Of a DNA stretch of 64,000 nucleotides, positions 40,952-49,618 are shown piece after piece (positions within the stretch are counted from its first letter, which is position 1; every line of letters starts with the position of its first letter). Source of the stretch: Prevotella sp. UBA2754 (GTDB lineage: Bacteria; Bacteroidota; Bacteroidia; Bacteroidales; Bacteroidaceae); the NCBI GenBank assembly GCA_002353295.1, contig DEJG01000008.1, positions 1 to 64,000 of the forward strand, given 5' to 3'. The notes below the pieces were generated by a model. The model did not search any database and had not been told where the DNA came from. It was given only the letters and a program-made list of their open reading frames with translations. Both the position numbers and the translations under genes were made by a program.

Positions 40952-41341
40952 ATGGAATTACCTGATTTTATGAGTTATGCCAATAAATTTTCTCAGTCTG
41001 ACTTTGTTGAGAAAATTTCCCGTATTGCCAAACGGGCTGGCTCAAAATTGGTGTATGCAGCACTTATTCTTTATTACACTTTGCAAAGCGACAAGGTCAG
41101 TAAATCAGACAAGGCTATGATTATTGGGGCTTTGGGTTATATGATTAGTCCTTTGGACGTGCTCCCCGATGCAATTCCCATTGTAGGACTTACTGACGAT
41201 TTGGCCGTTCTGCTTTATGTGCTGAAAAAGGTTTGGACGGAGGTTGATCCTGAAATTCAGGAAAAGGCTAAGTCTAAATTGTCCAGATGGTTTGATGAAG
41301 ATGAGATAGAGGAGATTCATGATCTCTTCAAACAAGACTGA
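40952..41341 (+). CDS. YkvA family protein (DUF1232)
   Basis: Small membrane-associated protein of 129 aa. The DUF1232 core is clear: LVYAALILYYTLQSDKVSK, then DKAMIIGALGYMISPLDVLPDAIPIVGLTDDLAVLLYVL (about 52-90, in part). DUF1232 proteins are widespread and uncharacterised. The stop overlaps the next start by one base (TGATG), so translation is coupled. Confidence 0.88.
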   Translation: MELPDFMSYANKFSQSDFVEKISRIAKRAGSKLVYAALILYYTLQSDKVSKSDKAMIIGALGYMISPLDVLPDAIPIVGLTDDLAVLLYVLKKVWTEVDPEIQEKAKSKLSRWFDEDEIEEIHDLFKQD

Positions 41342-42924
41342 TGATACAGGAATACGACATCAGAGTTTTACCACAAGTGGCTGTAAACGAACAGTCGCTG
41401 CGAAATTATATTGCTGAGGACAAAGGTTTCGATGTGCGCACGATTACGCATCTGCGTACACTTCGTAAGAGCATCGACGCCCGACAGCGCACTATTTTCG
41501 TCAATCTTAGGATCAGAGTCTATATCAACGAAATGCCAGAGGATGATGTTTATGAACATACGGAATATCCGGATGTTTCAGCGTGTCAGCAGGTAATTGT
41601 CGTGGGTGCAGGACCTGGAGGACTTTTTGCAGCACTTAAATTAATTGAGTTAGGTTGTCGCCCAATCGTATTAGAACGAGGGAAGGATGTGCACGAACGA
41701 AAAAAAGACCTCTCGCTGATTACCAAAGAACAGAATGTTGACCCCGAAAGCAATTATTGTTTCGGTGAAGGTGGTGCAGGCGCTTATTCTGATGGAAAAC
41801 TTTTTACCCGAAGTAAGAAGCGTGGGAATATTGAAAAAATCCTGAATGTTTTCTGCCAGCATGGTGCATCGACGACTATTCTTTCAGATGCACATCCGCA
41901 TATTGGAACAGACAAGTTGCCAAGAGTCATTGAAAACATGCGCAATACCATCCTGCGGTGTGGTGGAGAGGTGCATTTCCAAACAAAAATGACGCGTCTG
42001 TTGCTGGAAGGCGATACCGTTATTGGCGTCGAGGCAATCAGTCAACAGCCAATGGATAACAAACAACACCAATTTAGAGGTCCCGTTATATTGGCAACAG
42101 GACATTCGGCTCGTGATGTCTATCGCTACTTGTCAAAGGACAAAATCGAAATTGAGGCAAAGGGTATCGCCGTAGGAATTCGTCTGGAACATCCCTCGTT
42201 ACTTATTGATCAAATTCAATATCATAACAAACAGGGTAGGGGAAAGTATCTTCCTGCTGCAGAATATTCCTTTGTCACTCAGGTTGATGGACGTGGCGTC
42301 TATTCGTTCTGTATGTGTCCTGGTGGATTTGTCATTCCTGCTGCAACAGATAAGCAGCAGATCGTAGTCAATGGCATGTCACCCTCTAATCGTGGAGGTC
42401 AATGGAGTAATAGTGGAATGGTGGTTGAGCTTCGTCCTGAAGACATTGAAGGGGTAAATGAACTAAAAGTCATGAATTTCCAGGAACAGATAGAGCAGAA
42501 TTGTTGGCAACAAGGTAATATGAAACAGACAGCACCAGCTCAGCGTATGGCTGATTTCGTAAACAACCGATTGAGCTATGACTTGCCTAGAAGTTCTTAT
42601 GCACCAGGTTTGATTTCTTCCCCCTTGCATTTCTGGATGCCAGAAATGATTACCAAACGCTTACAAGAAGGCTTTAAGTTCTTCGGTAAACACGCACATG
42701 GTTTCCTGACGAATGAGGCTATCATGATAGGAGTGGAGACACGCACATCATCGCCCGTACGCATTATTAGAAATATGAACACGCTGATGCACATCCGTAT
42801 TCAAGGTCTTTTCCCCTGTGGTGAAGGTGCTGGCTATGCTGGTGGTATTGTATCGGCAGGGGTTGATGGAGAGCGTTGCGCTGAAATGTGTGCAGCTTAT
42901 ATAAAAAATGGAGCGTCCAAGTGA
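41341..42924 (+). CDS. FAD-dependent oxidoreductase
   Basis: Flavoprotein of 527 aa of the uncharacterised 'FAD-dependent dehydrogenase' (COG2509-type) group. A short N-terminal domain (1-80) precedes the dinucleotide-binding VVGAGPGGLFAALKLIELG (about 86-104). NYCFGEGGAGAYSDGKL (about 138-154), ATGHSARDVY and a C-terminal GLFPCGEGAGYAGGIVSAG (in part) are typical family motifs. The substrate is unknown. It ends in a hairpin that overlaps the stop codon and serves as terminator. It is the last of the run that begins at 36862. Confidence 0.9.
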   Translation: MIQEYDIRVLPQVAVNEQSLRNYIAEDKGFDVRTITHLRTLRKSIDARQRTIFVNLRIRVYINEMPEDDVYEHTEYPDVSACQQVIVVGAGPGGLFAALKLIELGCRPIVLERGKDVHERKKDLSLITKEQNVDPESNYCFGEGGAGAYSDGKLFTRSKKRGNIEKILNVFCQHGASTTILSDAHPHIGTDKLPRVIENMRNTILRCGGEVHFQTKMTRLLLEGDTVIGVEAISQQPMDNKQHQFRGPVILATGHSARDVYRYLSKDKIEIEAKGIAVGIRLEHPSLLIDQIQYHNKQGRGKYLPAAEYSFVTQVDGRGVYSFCMCPGGFVIPAATDKQQIVVNGMSPSNRGGQWSNSGMVVELRPEDIEGVNELKVMNFQEQIEQNCWQQGNMKQTAPAQRMADFVNNRLSYDLPRSSYAPGLISSPLHFWMPEMITKRLQEGFKFFGKHAHGFLTNEAIMIGVETRTSSPVRIIRNMNTLMHIRIQGLFPCGEGAGYAGGIVSAGVDGERCAEMCAAYIKNGASK

Positions 42925-42940
42925 ACGCTCCATTTTATCT
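42908..42940. terminator. Bidirectional terminator
   Basis: Nine-base stem ATGGAGCGT (42908-42916) / ACGCTCCAT (42924-42932), loop 7, followed by TTTTATCTTTC. It includes the flavoprotein stop codon and lies just beyond the end of the convergent rpiB gene. Confidence 0.8.
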
Positions 42941-42945
42941 TTCTT

Positions 42946-43389
42946 TTATTTCTGAACAGGCATTTTATCGATACGTTTCTGATGGCGTCCGCCCTCGAAG
43001 GTGGTCTTAAAGAATTCGTCCATAATCTTCTCAGCCATCTTATTATCGATAAAACGACCAGGCATTACCAGTACGTTAGCATCGTTGTGCTGACGAATCA
43101 TGTGGGCAATTTCAGGAATCCATGCTAATCCAGCACGTATGCCTTGATGCTTGTTGAGCGTCATAGCGATACCTTCACCCGAACCACAAATACCGATACC
43201 TGGATAAACCTCTCCACTCTCTACGCCTTCAGCCAAGGCATGACCAAAGTCAGTATAGTCAACAGAGGCATCACTCCATGTGCCATAATCCTTATATGGA
43301 TAGCCATGCTCCTCCAGATACTGGAGTACATATTTCTTTAAAGGGTAGCCTGCATGGTCGCAGGCTACACCAACAGTCTTAATCTCCAT
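42946..43389 (-). CDS. rpiB: Ribose 5-phosphate isomerase B
   Basis: Pentose-phosphate enzyme of 147 aa interconverting ribose 5-phosphate and ribulose 5-phosphate. Family motifs are VACDHAGYPLKKYV (about 8-21), DYTDFGHALAEGV, the catalytic-Cys segment GIGICGSGEGIAMTLNKHQGIRAGL (in part) and RQHNDANVLVMPGRFI. It overlaps tkt by one base (TAATG), so rpiB and tkt form a non-oxidative pentose phosphate operon. Confidence 0.96.
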   Translation of the reverse strand: MEIKTVGVACDHAGYPLKKYVLQYLEEHGYPYKDYGTWSDASVDYTDFGHALAEGVESGEVYPGIGICGSGEGIAMTLNKHQGIRAGLAWIPEIAHMIRQHNDANVLVMPGRFIDNKMAEKIMDEFFKTTFEGGRHQKRIDKMPVQK

Positions 43390-45401
43390 TAGGCAAGCAG
43401 TTTTTTAACTTGTTCGTAAACATTCTGTCCTGTGTAACCCAGTTTCTCGTCGAGCACCTTGTAAGGGGCAGAGAATCCGAAACTGTTCAATCCCCATACA
43501 CAACCATCGGCTCCTACGAGGCCCTCAAGTGTGACAGGCAGACCGGCTGTGAGACCGAACTTCTTCTTGCCAGCAGGTAATACGCTCTCCTGATATTCCT
43601 TTGACTGACTGCGGAACAGACCCTCAGAAGGAACGCTCACGATACGTACCTTTACACCATCCTTGCGCAGGAGTTCTGCACCAGCTTCCAAAGTAGAAAC
43701 CTCAGAACCAGAAGCCAACAGGATGACATCGTAGTCAGCATCAGAACCAGCTACTACGTAAGCACCCTTGGTAGCCTGACTGTAGTCGTTGCCGGCAGGC
43801 AGCATCTCGATATTCTGACGAGAGAAGATAAGGGCAGTAGGAGTTTCTGTATTCTCCATTGCCATGCGCCAGCAAACAGTTGTCTCTTCAGCATCAGCAG
43901 GACGTACAACGAGTACGGAGTTCTTGCCATGATGATTCTTCAGCTTCTCCATCAGACGAATCTGTGCCTCCTGCTCAACAGGCTCGTGTGTAGGACCATC
44001 CTCACCAACACGGAATGCATCGTGTGTCCAGATGAACTTCACGGGCAGTTCCATCAAGGCAGCCATACGAACGGCAGGTTTCATATAGTCAGAGAATACG
44101 AAGAAGGTACCACATGCAGGAATAACACCACCATGCAGAGCCATACCGATACAGCAGCAAGCCATTGTGAGCTCAGCTACACCAGCCTGGAAGAATGCGC
44201 CGCTGAAGTCGCCACGTACGATGTCGTGTGTCTTCTTCAAGAATCCGTCAGTCTTATCAGAGTTAGACAGGTCGGCAGAAGCGCAAATCATATTAGGAAC
44301 TTGCTCAGCCAAAACGCTAAGAACAGTAGCACTTGCACCACGTGTGGCAGCACCAGCCTTCTGTTCTACCTTACTCCAGTCAATCTGAGGAGCCTTTCCG
44401 CTGAACCATTCTTCCATCAACTTGGCTTTTTCTGGATTAGCCTTTGCCCATTCTGCCTTGGCAGCATAGCGCTCGGCAACAATCTTTTTCAACTCTTCAG
44501 CACGTTTTGCATACAGTTCCTTAACTTCAGGGAAGATCTGGAAAGGATTCTCAGGATCAGCACCGAGGTTCTTCATCGTATTGATATAAGCATCCCCACC
44601 GAGAGGAGCACCATGAGTAGCACAATTGCTTTCGTAGCTACTGTTGTCAGCCTTACGGGCACCCTTACCCATCACACAATGACCAATAATCAGACTTGGA
44701 CGATTCTTTTCTGCCTGAGCTTTCTTGATAGCCTCACGAATCTGATCAACATCGTTACCGTCAATTTTTTGAACATACCATCCCCAAGATTCATATTTCT
44801 TAGCTGTATCTTCTGTGGTAACCACCTCAGTCTTAGTGCTGAGCTGAATATCATTGGCGTCATAGAACATGATAAGGTTGTCGAGTCCCAGATTACCAGC
44901 AATACGACCAGCACCCTGTGAGATTTCCTCCTGTACACCACCATCAGAAATATAAGCATAGATGGTCTGATTCATGACATCGCCTAACTTAGCCTTCAAG
45001 AACTTGGCGGCAATAGCAGCACCAACTGCGAAGGTATGGCCTTGTCCGAGAGGACCGGAAGTATTCTCAATACCACGAGCAATCTCACGCTCTGGATGAC
45101 CAGGAGTGACAGACCCCCACTGACGCAGGTTCTTCAGATCTTCCAAGGTGAACTTTCCAATTAAGGCCAACTGACTATAAAGCATTGGAGCCATATGACC
45201 AGGATCGAGGAAGAAACGGTCACGACCTTCCCATTCGGGGTGCTCTGGGTCATAAACGAGAAACTCACTGTAGAGGGTGTTGATGAAATCGGCTCCGCCC
45301 ATAGCGCCACCTGGGTGCCCAGACTTAGCCTTTTCAACCATTGAAGCAGCCAGTATACGAATGTTGTCTGCTGCCATGTTCATTACTTTGTTGTCGTTCA
45401 T
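43389..45401 (-). CDS. tkt: Transketolase
   Basis: Thiamine diphosphate enzyme of 670 aa moving two-carbon units between sugar phosphates. The start is Met 45401 (MNDNKVMNMAADNIRILAASM; the frame is open to 45461 only through A/T-rich leader). Motifs: KSGHPGGAMGGAD, PGHPERE, the ThDP-binding SDGGVQEE..GAGRIAGNLGLDNLI stretch (in part), GADFVFSD-type EGTFFVFSDYMKPAVR region reading GTFFVFSDYMKPAVRMAA, and HDAFRVGEDGPTHEPVEQ. The size is standard. It is transcribed ahead of rpiB from a -7 element at 45459. Confidence 0.97.
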   Translation of the reverse strand: MNDNKVMNMAADNIRILAASMVEKAKSGHPGGAMGGADFINTLYSEFLVYDPEHPEWEGRDRFFLDPGHMAPMLYSQLALIGKFTLEDLKNLRQWGSVTPGHPEREIARGIENTSGPLGQGHTFAVGAAIAAKFLKAKLGDVMNQTIYAYISDGGVQEEISQGAGRIAGNLGLDNLIMFYDANDIQLSTKTEVVTTEDTAKKYESWGWYVQKIDGNDVDQIREAIKKAQAEKNRPSLIIGHCVMGKGARKADNSSYESNCATHGAPLGGDAYINTMKNLGADPENPFQIFPEVKELYAKRAEELKKIVAERYAAKAEWAKANPEKAKLMEEWFSGKAPQIDWSKVEQKAGAATRGASATVLSVLAEQVPNMICASADLSNSDKTDGFLKKTHDIVRGDFSGAFFQAGVAELTMACCCIGMALHGGVIPACGTFFVFSDYMKPAVRMAALMELPVKFIWTHDAFRVGEDGPTHEPVEQEAQIRLMEKLKNHHGKNSVLVVRPADAEETTVCWRMAMENTETPTALIFSRQNIEMLPAGNDYSQATKGAYVVAGSDADYDVILLASGSEVSTLEAGAELLRKDGVKVRIVSVPSEGLFRSQSKEYQESVLPAGKKKFGLTAGLPVTLEGLVGADGCVWGLNSFGFSAPYKVLDEKLGYTGQNVYEQVKKLLA

Positions 45402-45458
45402 AATAATAACCTTATTAATATAGTAAATAGTTATAATCTTGTTAGATTTACTAAAATG

Positions 45459-45466
45459 CAAATTTA
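45459..45466 (-). promoter_or_regulatory. -7 element for tkt-rpiB
   Basis: The minus strand reads TAAATTTG, 57 bases upstream of the tkt start. The tkt-leuB gap is A/T-rich. Confidence 0.55.
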
Positions 45467-45592
45467 CTCAATATTTTTCAAATTACCACCTTTTGTTTGA
45501 AATATTTAGCAAAAAAGTGTAATATTAGCGAAAGGATTTACAAAAGATATGTTAAGCCTTGATAAAATAGTGTATTTCTAAAAGAATTTGAT

Positions 45593-45600
45593 TACTTTTG
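45593..45600 (+). promoter_or_regulatory. -7 element for leuB
   Basis: TACTTTTG, 38 bases upstream of the leuB ATG. The -33 position has no TTTG. Confidence 0.55.
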
Positions 45601-45638
45601 TGCTTGCTTTATGAAGTATACCAAATTATAACTAGAAT

Positions 45639-46700
45639 ATGAATTTAAAAATTGCTGTTCTCCCTGGTGACGGAATAGGACCAGAGATTATGAAACAAGG
45701 CGTTGCCGTTATGGACGCTATTGCTGAGAAATTTGGACATGAGTTTTCATATGAGGAGGCTCTTTGCGGTGCTCATGCTATTGATGCAGTTGGCGATCCT
45801 TATCCTGATGCAACCCATGATGTATGTATGCGCGCTGATGCTGTATTGTTTGCTGCAGTAGGTGATTTGCGATTCGACAACAATCCAACGGCAAAAGTTC
45901 GTCCTGAACAAGGTTTGCTGGCTATGCGCAAAAAATTAGGCCTTTTTGCCAATGTGCGTCCTGTAGCAACTTTCGAATGTCTGCTGCATAAGTCACCGCT
46001 GAAGGATGAGTTGCTCAAGGGTGCTGATTTTGTAGTGATCCGTGAGTTGACAGGCGGTATGTATTTCGGAGAGAAATATCAAGATAACGATAAGGCTTAT
46101 GATACCGATATTTACACACGTCCTGAGATTGAACGCATCCTGAAGGTAGCTTTTGAGACTGCTCAAAAGCGTAAGAAGCATCTGACGGTTGTAGATAAAG
46201 CCAACGTATTGGCCAGTTCTCGTCTGTGGCGTCAGATAGCCAAAGAAATGGAATCTCAGTATCCTGATGTGAATACCGACTATATGTTTATTGATAATGC
46301 TTCAATGCGTGTTTTGACAGAACCTCGTTTCTTCGATGTCATTGTAACAGAAAATACCTTTGGTGACATTCTGACTGACGAAACTTCCTGCATTACAGGC
46401 TCAATGGGCTTGCAGCCATCATCTTCACTTGGAGAGCATACTCCTTTGTTTGAACCCGTCCATGGCTCATGGCCCCAGGCAGCAGGTCAGAATTTAGCCA
46501 ACCCTGTAGCTGAGATTTTATCAGCAGCAATGCTCTTGGAACATTTCGATTTGAAGAAAGAAGGTGCCCTGATTCGTGAAGCTGTCAATGCATCGCTCGA
46601 TGCCAATGTGCGTACCCCAGAGATTCAGGTTGAAGGTGGTGCTAAGTATGGTACGAAAGAGGTTGGTGAATGGATAGTAAACTATATCAAAAACGCCTGA
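45639..46700 (+). CDS. leuB: 3-isopropylmalate dehydrogenase
   Basis: NAD-dependent oxidative decarboxylase of 353 aa in leucine synthesis. Motifs: AVLPGDGIGPEIM (residues 5-17), substrate-site VIRELTGGMYFGE (about 131-143), KANVLASSRLWR, and the signature ENTFGDILTDETSCITGSMGLQPS (about 245-268, in part). Length is typical. The rest of the leu genes (leuA, leuC, leuD) are not adjacent, so leuB is transcribed separately here. Its 3' end overlaps the TPR gene by 31 bases. Confidence 0.96.
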   Translation: MNLKIAVLPGDGIGPEIMKQGVAVMDAIAEKFGHEFSYEEALCGAHAIDAVGDPYPDATHDVCMRADAVLFAAVGDLRFDNNPTAKVRPEQGLLAMRKKLGLFANVRPVATFECLLHKSPLKDELLKGADFVVIRELTGGMYFGEKYQDNDKAYDTDIYTRPEIERILKVAFETAQKRKKHLTVVDKANVLASSRLWRQIAKEMESQYPDVNTDYMFIDNASMRVLTEPRFFDVIVTENTFGDILTDETSCITGSMGLQPSSSLGEHTPLFEPVHGSWPQAAGQNLANPVAEILSAAMLLEHFDLKKEGALIREAVNASLDANVRTPEIQVEGGAKYGTKEVGEWIVNYIKNA

Positions 46701-47362
46701 TACTGACCTTAGGCTGTTGGCTGTTGGCTATTGGCATTCATGCGCAAACAAACCAGCAATGGCGTGACTCGCTGAATGCCATTAACCAGCAGATTGCACG
46801 TTCTCCCCGTAACTTATCTCTCCACCTGCGTAAGGCAGCTGTCAATTTAGAATTACAACAGTGGGAATTTGCAGTGGACGAATATAAGTTGGTACTTCGT
46901 CATGATGAGAAAAATCTTACTGCCTTGTTCTATCGTGCCTATGCTTATACTCATCTGCGTCGCTATGATTTAGCAAAGAATGATTACAATGACATTCTTT
47001 TAGAAAAGCCGACACATATGGAAGCTCGATTAGGTTTGTCTTATGTCTATCAGTTGATGGGTAAGCGTAACGATGCCCTGGATTTGCTGAATATTGTTGT
47101 CGAGCAGTATCCTGATTCTGTATCAGGCTATGTAGCCCGTGCCTCTCTTGAGACGGATATGCAGCGTTATGATGCAGCTCTTTATGATTGGGAACAGGCT
47201 TCTCGACTCGATTCTGAGAATTTGGATTTACAACTTTCTCGGATTGATGTCCTCATACGTATGGGACGTAAAGAAACAGCTCGTCGAGAATTGGTGAAAT
47301 TATCGGGGAGGGGAGTTAACCAAAGTGTCCTCCGAGCCTATTTTGCTAGATGTAGAAACTAA
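46670..47362 (+). CDS. TPR-repeat periplasmic protein
   Basis: Protein of 230 aa with a signal peptide (LILTLGCWLLAIGIHAQ) and four to five tetratricopeptide repeats from about residue 35: NLSLHLRKAAVNLELQQWEFAVDEY (in part), NLTALFYRAYAYTHLRRYDLA, HMEARLGLSYVYQLMGKRNDA and SVSGYVARASLETDMQRYDAA. TPRs mediate protein-protein contacts; the partner is unknown. The start codon lies 31 bases inside leuB, in another frame, and no later Met would keep the signal peptide, so the overlap looks real. A terminator follows. Confidence 0.85.
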   Translation: MDSKLYQKRLILTLGCWLLAIGIHAQTNQQWRDSLNAINQQIARSPRNLSLHLRKAAVNLELQQWEFAVDEYKLVLRHDEKNLTALFYRAYAYTHLRRYDLAKNDYNDILLEKPTHMEARLGLSYVYQLMGKRNDALDLLNIVVEQYPDSVSGYVARASLETDMQRYDAALYDWEQASRLDSENLDLQLSRIDVLIRMGRKETARRELVKLSGRGVNQSVLRAYFARCRN

Positions 47363-47384
47363 GCAGTTAGAGATAAAAAAGCAG

Positions 47385-47425
47385 GAATCCCAAATCTCCA
47401 TTAGAGGTTTGGGATTCTGTGTTTG
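47385..47425. terminator. Intrinsic terminator after leuB-TPR
   Basis: Ten-base perfect stem GAATCCCAAA/TTTGGGATTC (47385-47394 with 47408-47417), extended by weaker pairs inside, then a T/G-rich tail. Confidence 0.8.
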
Positions 47426-47461
47426 TTTGGAATAAATTATTGTTTGTTGTTCGCTTCGGCG

Positions 47462-47719
47462 TTATGCTTCAGGTATTACTGATACAACGCTCTTATCACG
47501 CTTGCCTTTATGAAACTGAACAGTTCCGTCAATCAGCGCATAGAGGGTATCATCCTTACCAATACCAACATTGTTGCCTGGGTTGTGCTTAGATCCGCGC
47601 TGGCGAACAATAATGTTGCCTGCAACAACCTTCTGGCCACCGAAAATCTTAATGCCGAGTCGCTGTGATGCTGACTCACGGCCGTTCTTAGAACTACCTA
47701 CACCTTTTTTATGTGCCAT
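47462..47719 (-). CDS. rpmA: 50S ribosomal protein L27
   Basis: Ribosomal protein of 85 aa that reaches toward the peptidyl-transferase centre. The N-terminus MAHKKGVGSSKNGRESASQRLG is diagnostic (in part), with KHNPGNNVGIGKDDTLYALIDG later (in part). There is no cleavable N-terminal extension of the Firmicutes kind. It lies 19 bases after rplU and is co-transcribed with it. Confidence 0.97.
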   Translation of the reverse strand: MAHKKGVGSSKNGRESASQRLGIKIFGGQKVVAGNIIVRQRGSKHNPGNNVGIGKDDTLYALIDGTVQFHKGKRDKSVVSVIPEA

Positions 47720-47738
47720 TTCTTGTTCCTCCTACGTT

Positions 47739-48056
47739 TTAAGCGATTACTGATTTAACTTCTACTTGTGTGTACTGCTGACGGTGACCGTTTTTCTTGC
47801 GATAGTCCTTACGACGCTTCATCTTGAAAACGATAACCTTCTCACCTTTAACAAGGGGATTTACAACCTCACACACTACTTTTGCACCACTTACGGTAGG
47901 TGCACCTACCTGTACTGAGCCATCTTTGTCAACAAGCAGTACCTTGTCAAATTCAACAGTCTTTCCGACTTCCACATCTTTCATGTGGTTTACAAAGAGT
48001 TTCTTGCCCTCTTCTACCTTGAACTGTTGACCGTTAATTTCTACAATTGCGTACAT
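47739..48056 (-). CDS. rplU: 50S ribosomal protein L21
   Basis: Ribosomal protein of 105 aa binding 23S rRNA. The start is Met 48056 (MYAIVEINGQQFKVEEGKK, in part); the upstream in-frame extension to 48110 is leader. The C-terminus KMKRRKDYRKKNGHRQQYTQVEV (in part) is the usual basic ending. It is first in an rplU-rpmA operon with a -7 element at 48144 and a leader of about 80 bases. Confidence 0.97.
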   Translation of the reverse strand: MYAIVEINGQQFKVEEGKKLFVNHMKDVEVGKTVEFDKVLLVDKDGSVQVGAPTVSGAKVVCEVVNPLVKGEKVIVFKMKRRKDYRKKNGHRQQYTQVEVKSVIA

Positions 48057-48143
48057 TGTTTTGTTATTGTTTAAACGGTTTTTTCCGCATGGCGCATGAC
48101 TTCGTGTCACAACTTAACTGAGCCACCACGGACTAAATCGGGC

Positions 48144-48151
48144 GCAAAGTT
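48144..48151 (-). promoter_or_regulatory. -7 element for rplU-rpmA
   Basis: The minus strand reads TAACTTTG, giving a leader of roughly 80 bases before rplU. Confidence 0.65.
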
Positions 48152-48169
48152 ACGATTTTTTTTTTGATT

Positions 48170-48222
48170 GACCAAAAAAAAAGAGAAAAAAACAAAGCGA
48201 TGACCCTCACAGGCAATCGCTT
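48170..48222 (-). terminator. Minus-strand hairpin terminator
   Basis: AAGCGAT (48195-48201) pairs with ATCGCTT (48216-48222). On the minus strand the hairpin is followed by TTTG, a run of T, CTC and a second long T run. It can end the small RNA from 48277 and any read-through from deaD. Confidence 0.75.
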
Positions 48223-48277
48223 CATATCTTCAATAGGTATTAGTCCTTTTAAGGTAAAAAGATTGTTTTCAGGATAA
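48185..48277 (-). ncRNA. Probable small RNA between deaD and rplU
   Basis: A promoter with both elements at consensus spacing (48284-48314) and a hairpin terminator (48195-48222 plus T run) define a transcript of about 90 bases on the minus strand. The stretch holds no conserved reading frame; an ATG at 48225 would only be read through the terminator. Two readings fit: a free-standing small RNA, or an attenuated upstream leader of rplU-rpmA. The rest of the 48057-48361 gap holds the rplU leader, the rplU promoter and A/T-rich sequence. Confidence 0.5.
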
Positions 48278-48283
48278 CTGCTG

Positions 48284-48314
48284 CAAAAGTACAACATTTT
48301 TTAATAACTACAAA
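48284..48314 (-). promoter_or_regulatory. Promoter of the putative small RNA
   Basis: On the minus strand TTTG (48314-48311), a 19-base spacer and TACTTTTG (48291-48284). It is among the best promoter matches in the window, yet no gene starts behind it before the terminator. Confidence 0.75.
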
Positions 48315-48361
48315 ACTTTTTACCAAATATTTTTAAACTAAATATCCGTGCACCCACACAA

Positions 48362-49618
48362 TTACAGTTTTTTGTTTTTGTTGTTGCGATGTTTCTTTCC
48401 ACCATATCTTTTACCATTCCGATTCTTGCCACCTTTCCCTCTTGTGGACTTTCTAGGAATAGATGGTTGGTAGACAGGTGTTTCCCCAAGGCCTTCTGGT
48501 ATAGAATTTTTAGTAATTTCTTTACCTAAGAAATGCTCGATTTTGGCAAAGTATCGCATATCGGTATCGGTCACAAAGGTGATAGCTACTCCATCGCGCT
48601 GTGCTCTAGCTGTGCGCCCTATTCGATGCACATAATCTTCTACATCGTGAGGCACATCGTAGTTGATGACCATCAGAATGTCGTCGATGTCAATGCCTCG
48701 TGCCACAATATCTGTTGCAACCAACACATTCAATTTTCCTGCTTTAAAGCGATACATCACGTCGTCACGCTCCTGTTGTGTAAGATCACTGTGCATTGAT
48801 GCACAGTTGATGTTTTTACGTTGTAGCTCACGCGAGATGTCTTTCACTTTTTCTTTCTTCCCTGAGAATATAATGACGCGCTCCAGTTCTCCAGCATTAA
48901 AAAGATAACGAATGATACCCAGTTTCTGAGGTTCATAACATATATAAGCAGATTGCTGTATCTTATCTGCTGGTTTGCTGACAGCAATCTTGACTTCTAC
49001 AGGATTATATAATAATGTTCGCGCGAGTTGTTGTATCTTGTCTGGCATTGTTGCCGAGAACATGATGGTTTGATGATTCTTAGGCAACAGTTTGGCTATC
49101 TGGAGTATATCGTCGGAAAAGCCCATGTCCAACATACGATCTGCCTCATCCAATACGAAGAACGTTAGTTTCGACAGGTCTACATGTCCCATGCGTATAT
49201 GCGAGAGCAGTCGCCCTGGCGTTGCAATAATTACATCAGCACCCATCTTCAATCCTTTCATTTCCTGGTCGAAACGTGAACCGTCATTACCACCATAAAT
49301 AGCTACACTAGATACACCATTCAGGTAATAGCCGAACCCTTGCATGGCTTGATCTATCTGCTGAGCTAGTTCGCGAGTAGGGGACATCACGACGCAGTTG
49401 ACAGCGTCTTTGGGATAGCCACCATCATCTAGCATACTCAGAATAGGTAGCAGATAGGCAGCCGTCTTTCCTGTACCTGTTTGTGCAACACCAATTAAGT
49501 CTTTGCCGTCCAAAATTTCGGGTATACATTTTTCCTGGACAGGAGTCATCTCTTCGAAGCGCATGTCATATAGTGCATCGAGAATATTATCATTTAAATA
49601 AGTCTCTTCAAAATTCAT
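48362..49618 (-). CDS. DEAD-box RNA helicase (RhlE/DeaD type)
   Basis: RNA helicase of 418 aa. Q motif MTPVQEKCIPEIL, Walker A AQTGTGKTAAYLLP (about 45-58), PTRELAQQ, motif II DEADRML, SATMP, VATDIVARGIDIDD and HRIGRTAR are all in order. The tail (about 380-418) is Lys/Arg/Gly/Asn-rich (RGKGGKNRNGKRYGGKKHRN), probably RNA-binding. It probably acts in ribosome assembly or RNA decay. Its ATG directly abuts the stop of the LptF/LptG-like gene, the last step in a tgt-lptG-deaD run. Confidence 0.94.
   Translation of the reverse strand: MNFEETYLNDNILDALYDMRFEEMTPVQEKCIPEILDGKDLIGVAQTGTGKTAAYLLPILSMLDDGGYPKDAVNCVVMSPTRELAQQIDQAMQGFGYYLNGVSSVAIYGGNDGSRFDQEMKGLKMGADVIIATPGRLLSHIRMGHVDLSKLTFFVLDEADRMLDMGFSDDILQIAKLLPKNHQTIMFSATMPDKIQQLARTLLYNPVEVKIAVSKPADKIQQSAYICYEPQKLGIIRYLFNAGELERVIIFSGKKEKVKDISRELQRKNINCASMHSDLTQQERDDVMYRFKAGKLNVLVATDIVARGIDIDDILMVINYDVPHDVEDYVHRIGRTARAQRDGVAITFVTDTDMRYFAKIEHFLGKEITKNSIPEGLGETPVYQPSIPRKSTRGKGGKNRNGKRYGGKKHRNNKNKKL

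Noticed and set aside
48136..48225. Small frame starting ATG at 48225 on the minus strand (about 30 aa)
   Set aside because: It is read through the hairpin terminator and poly-T run, giving a run of Phe and Lys. It is better explained as a terminator.
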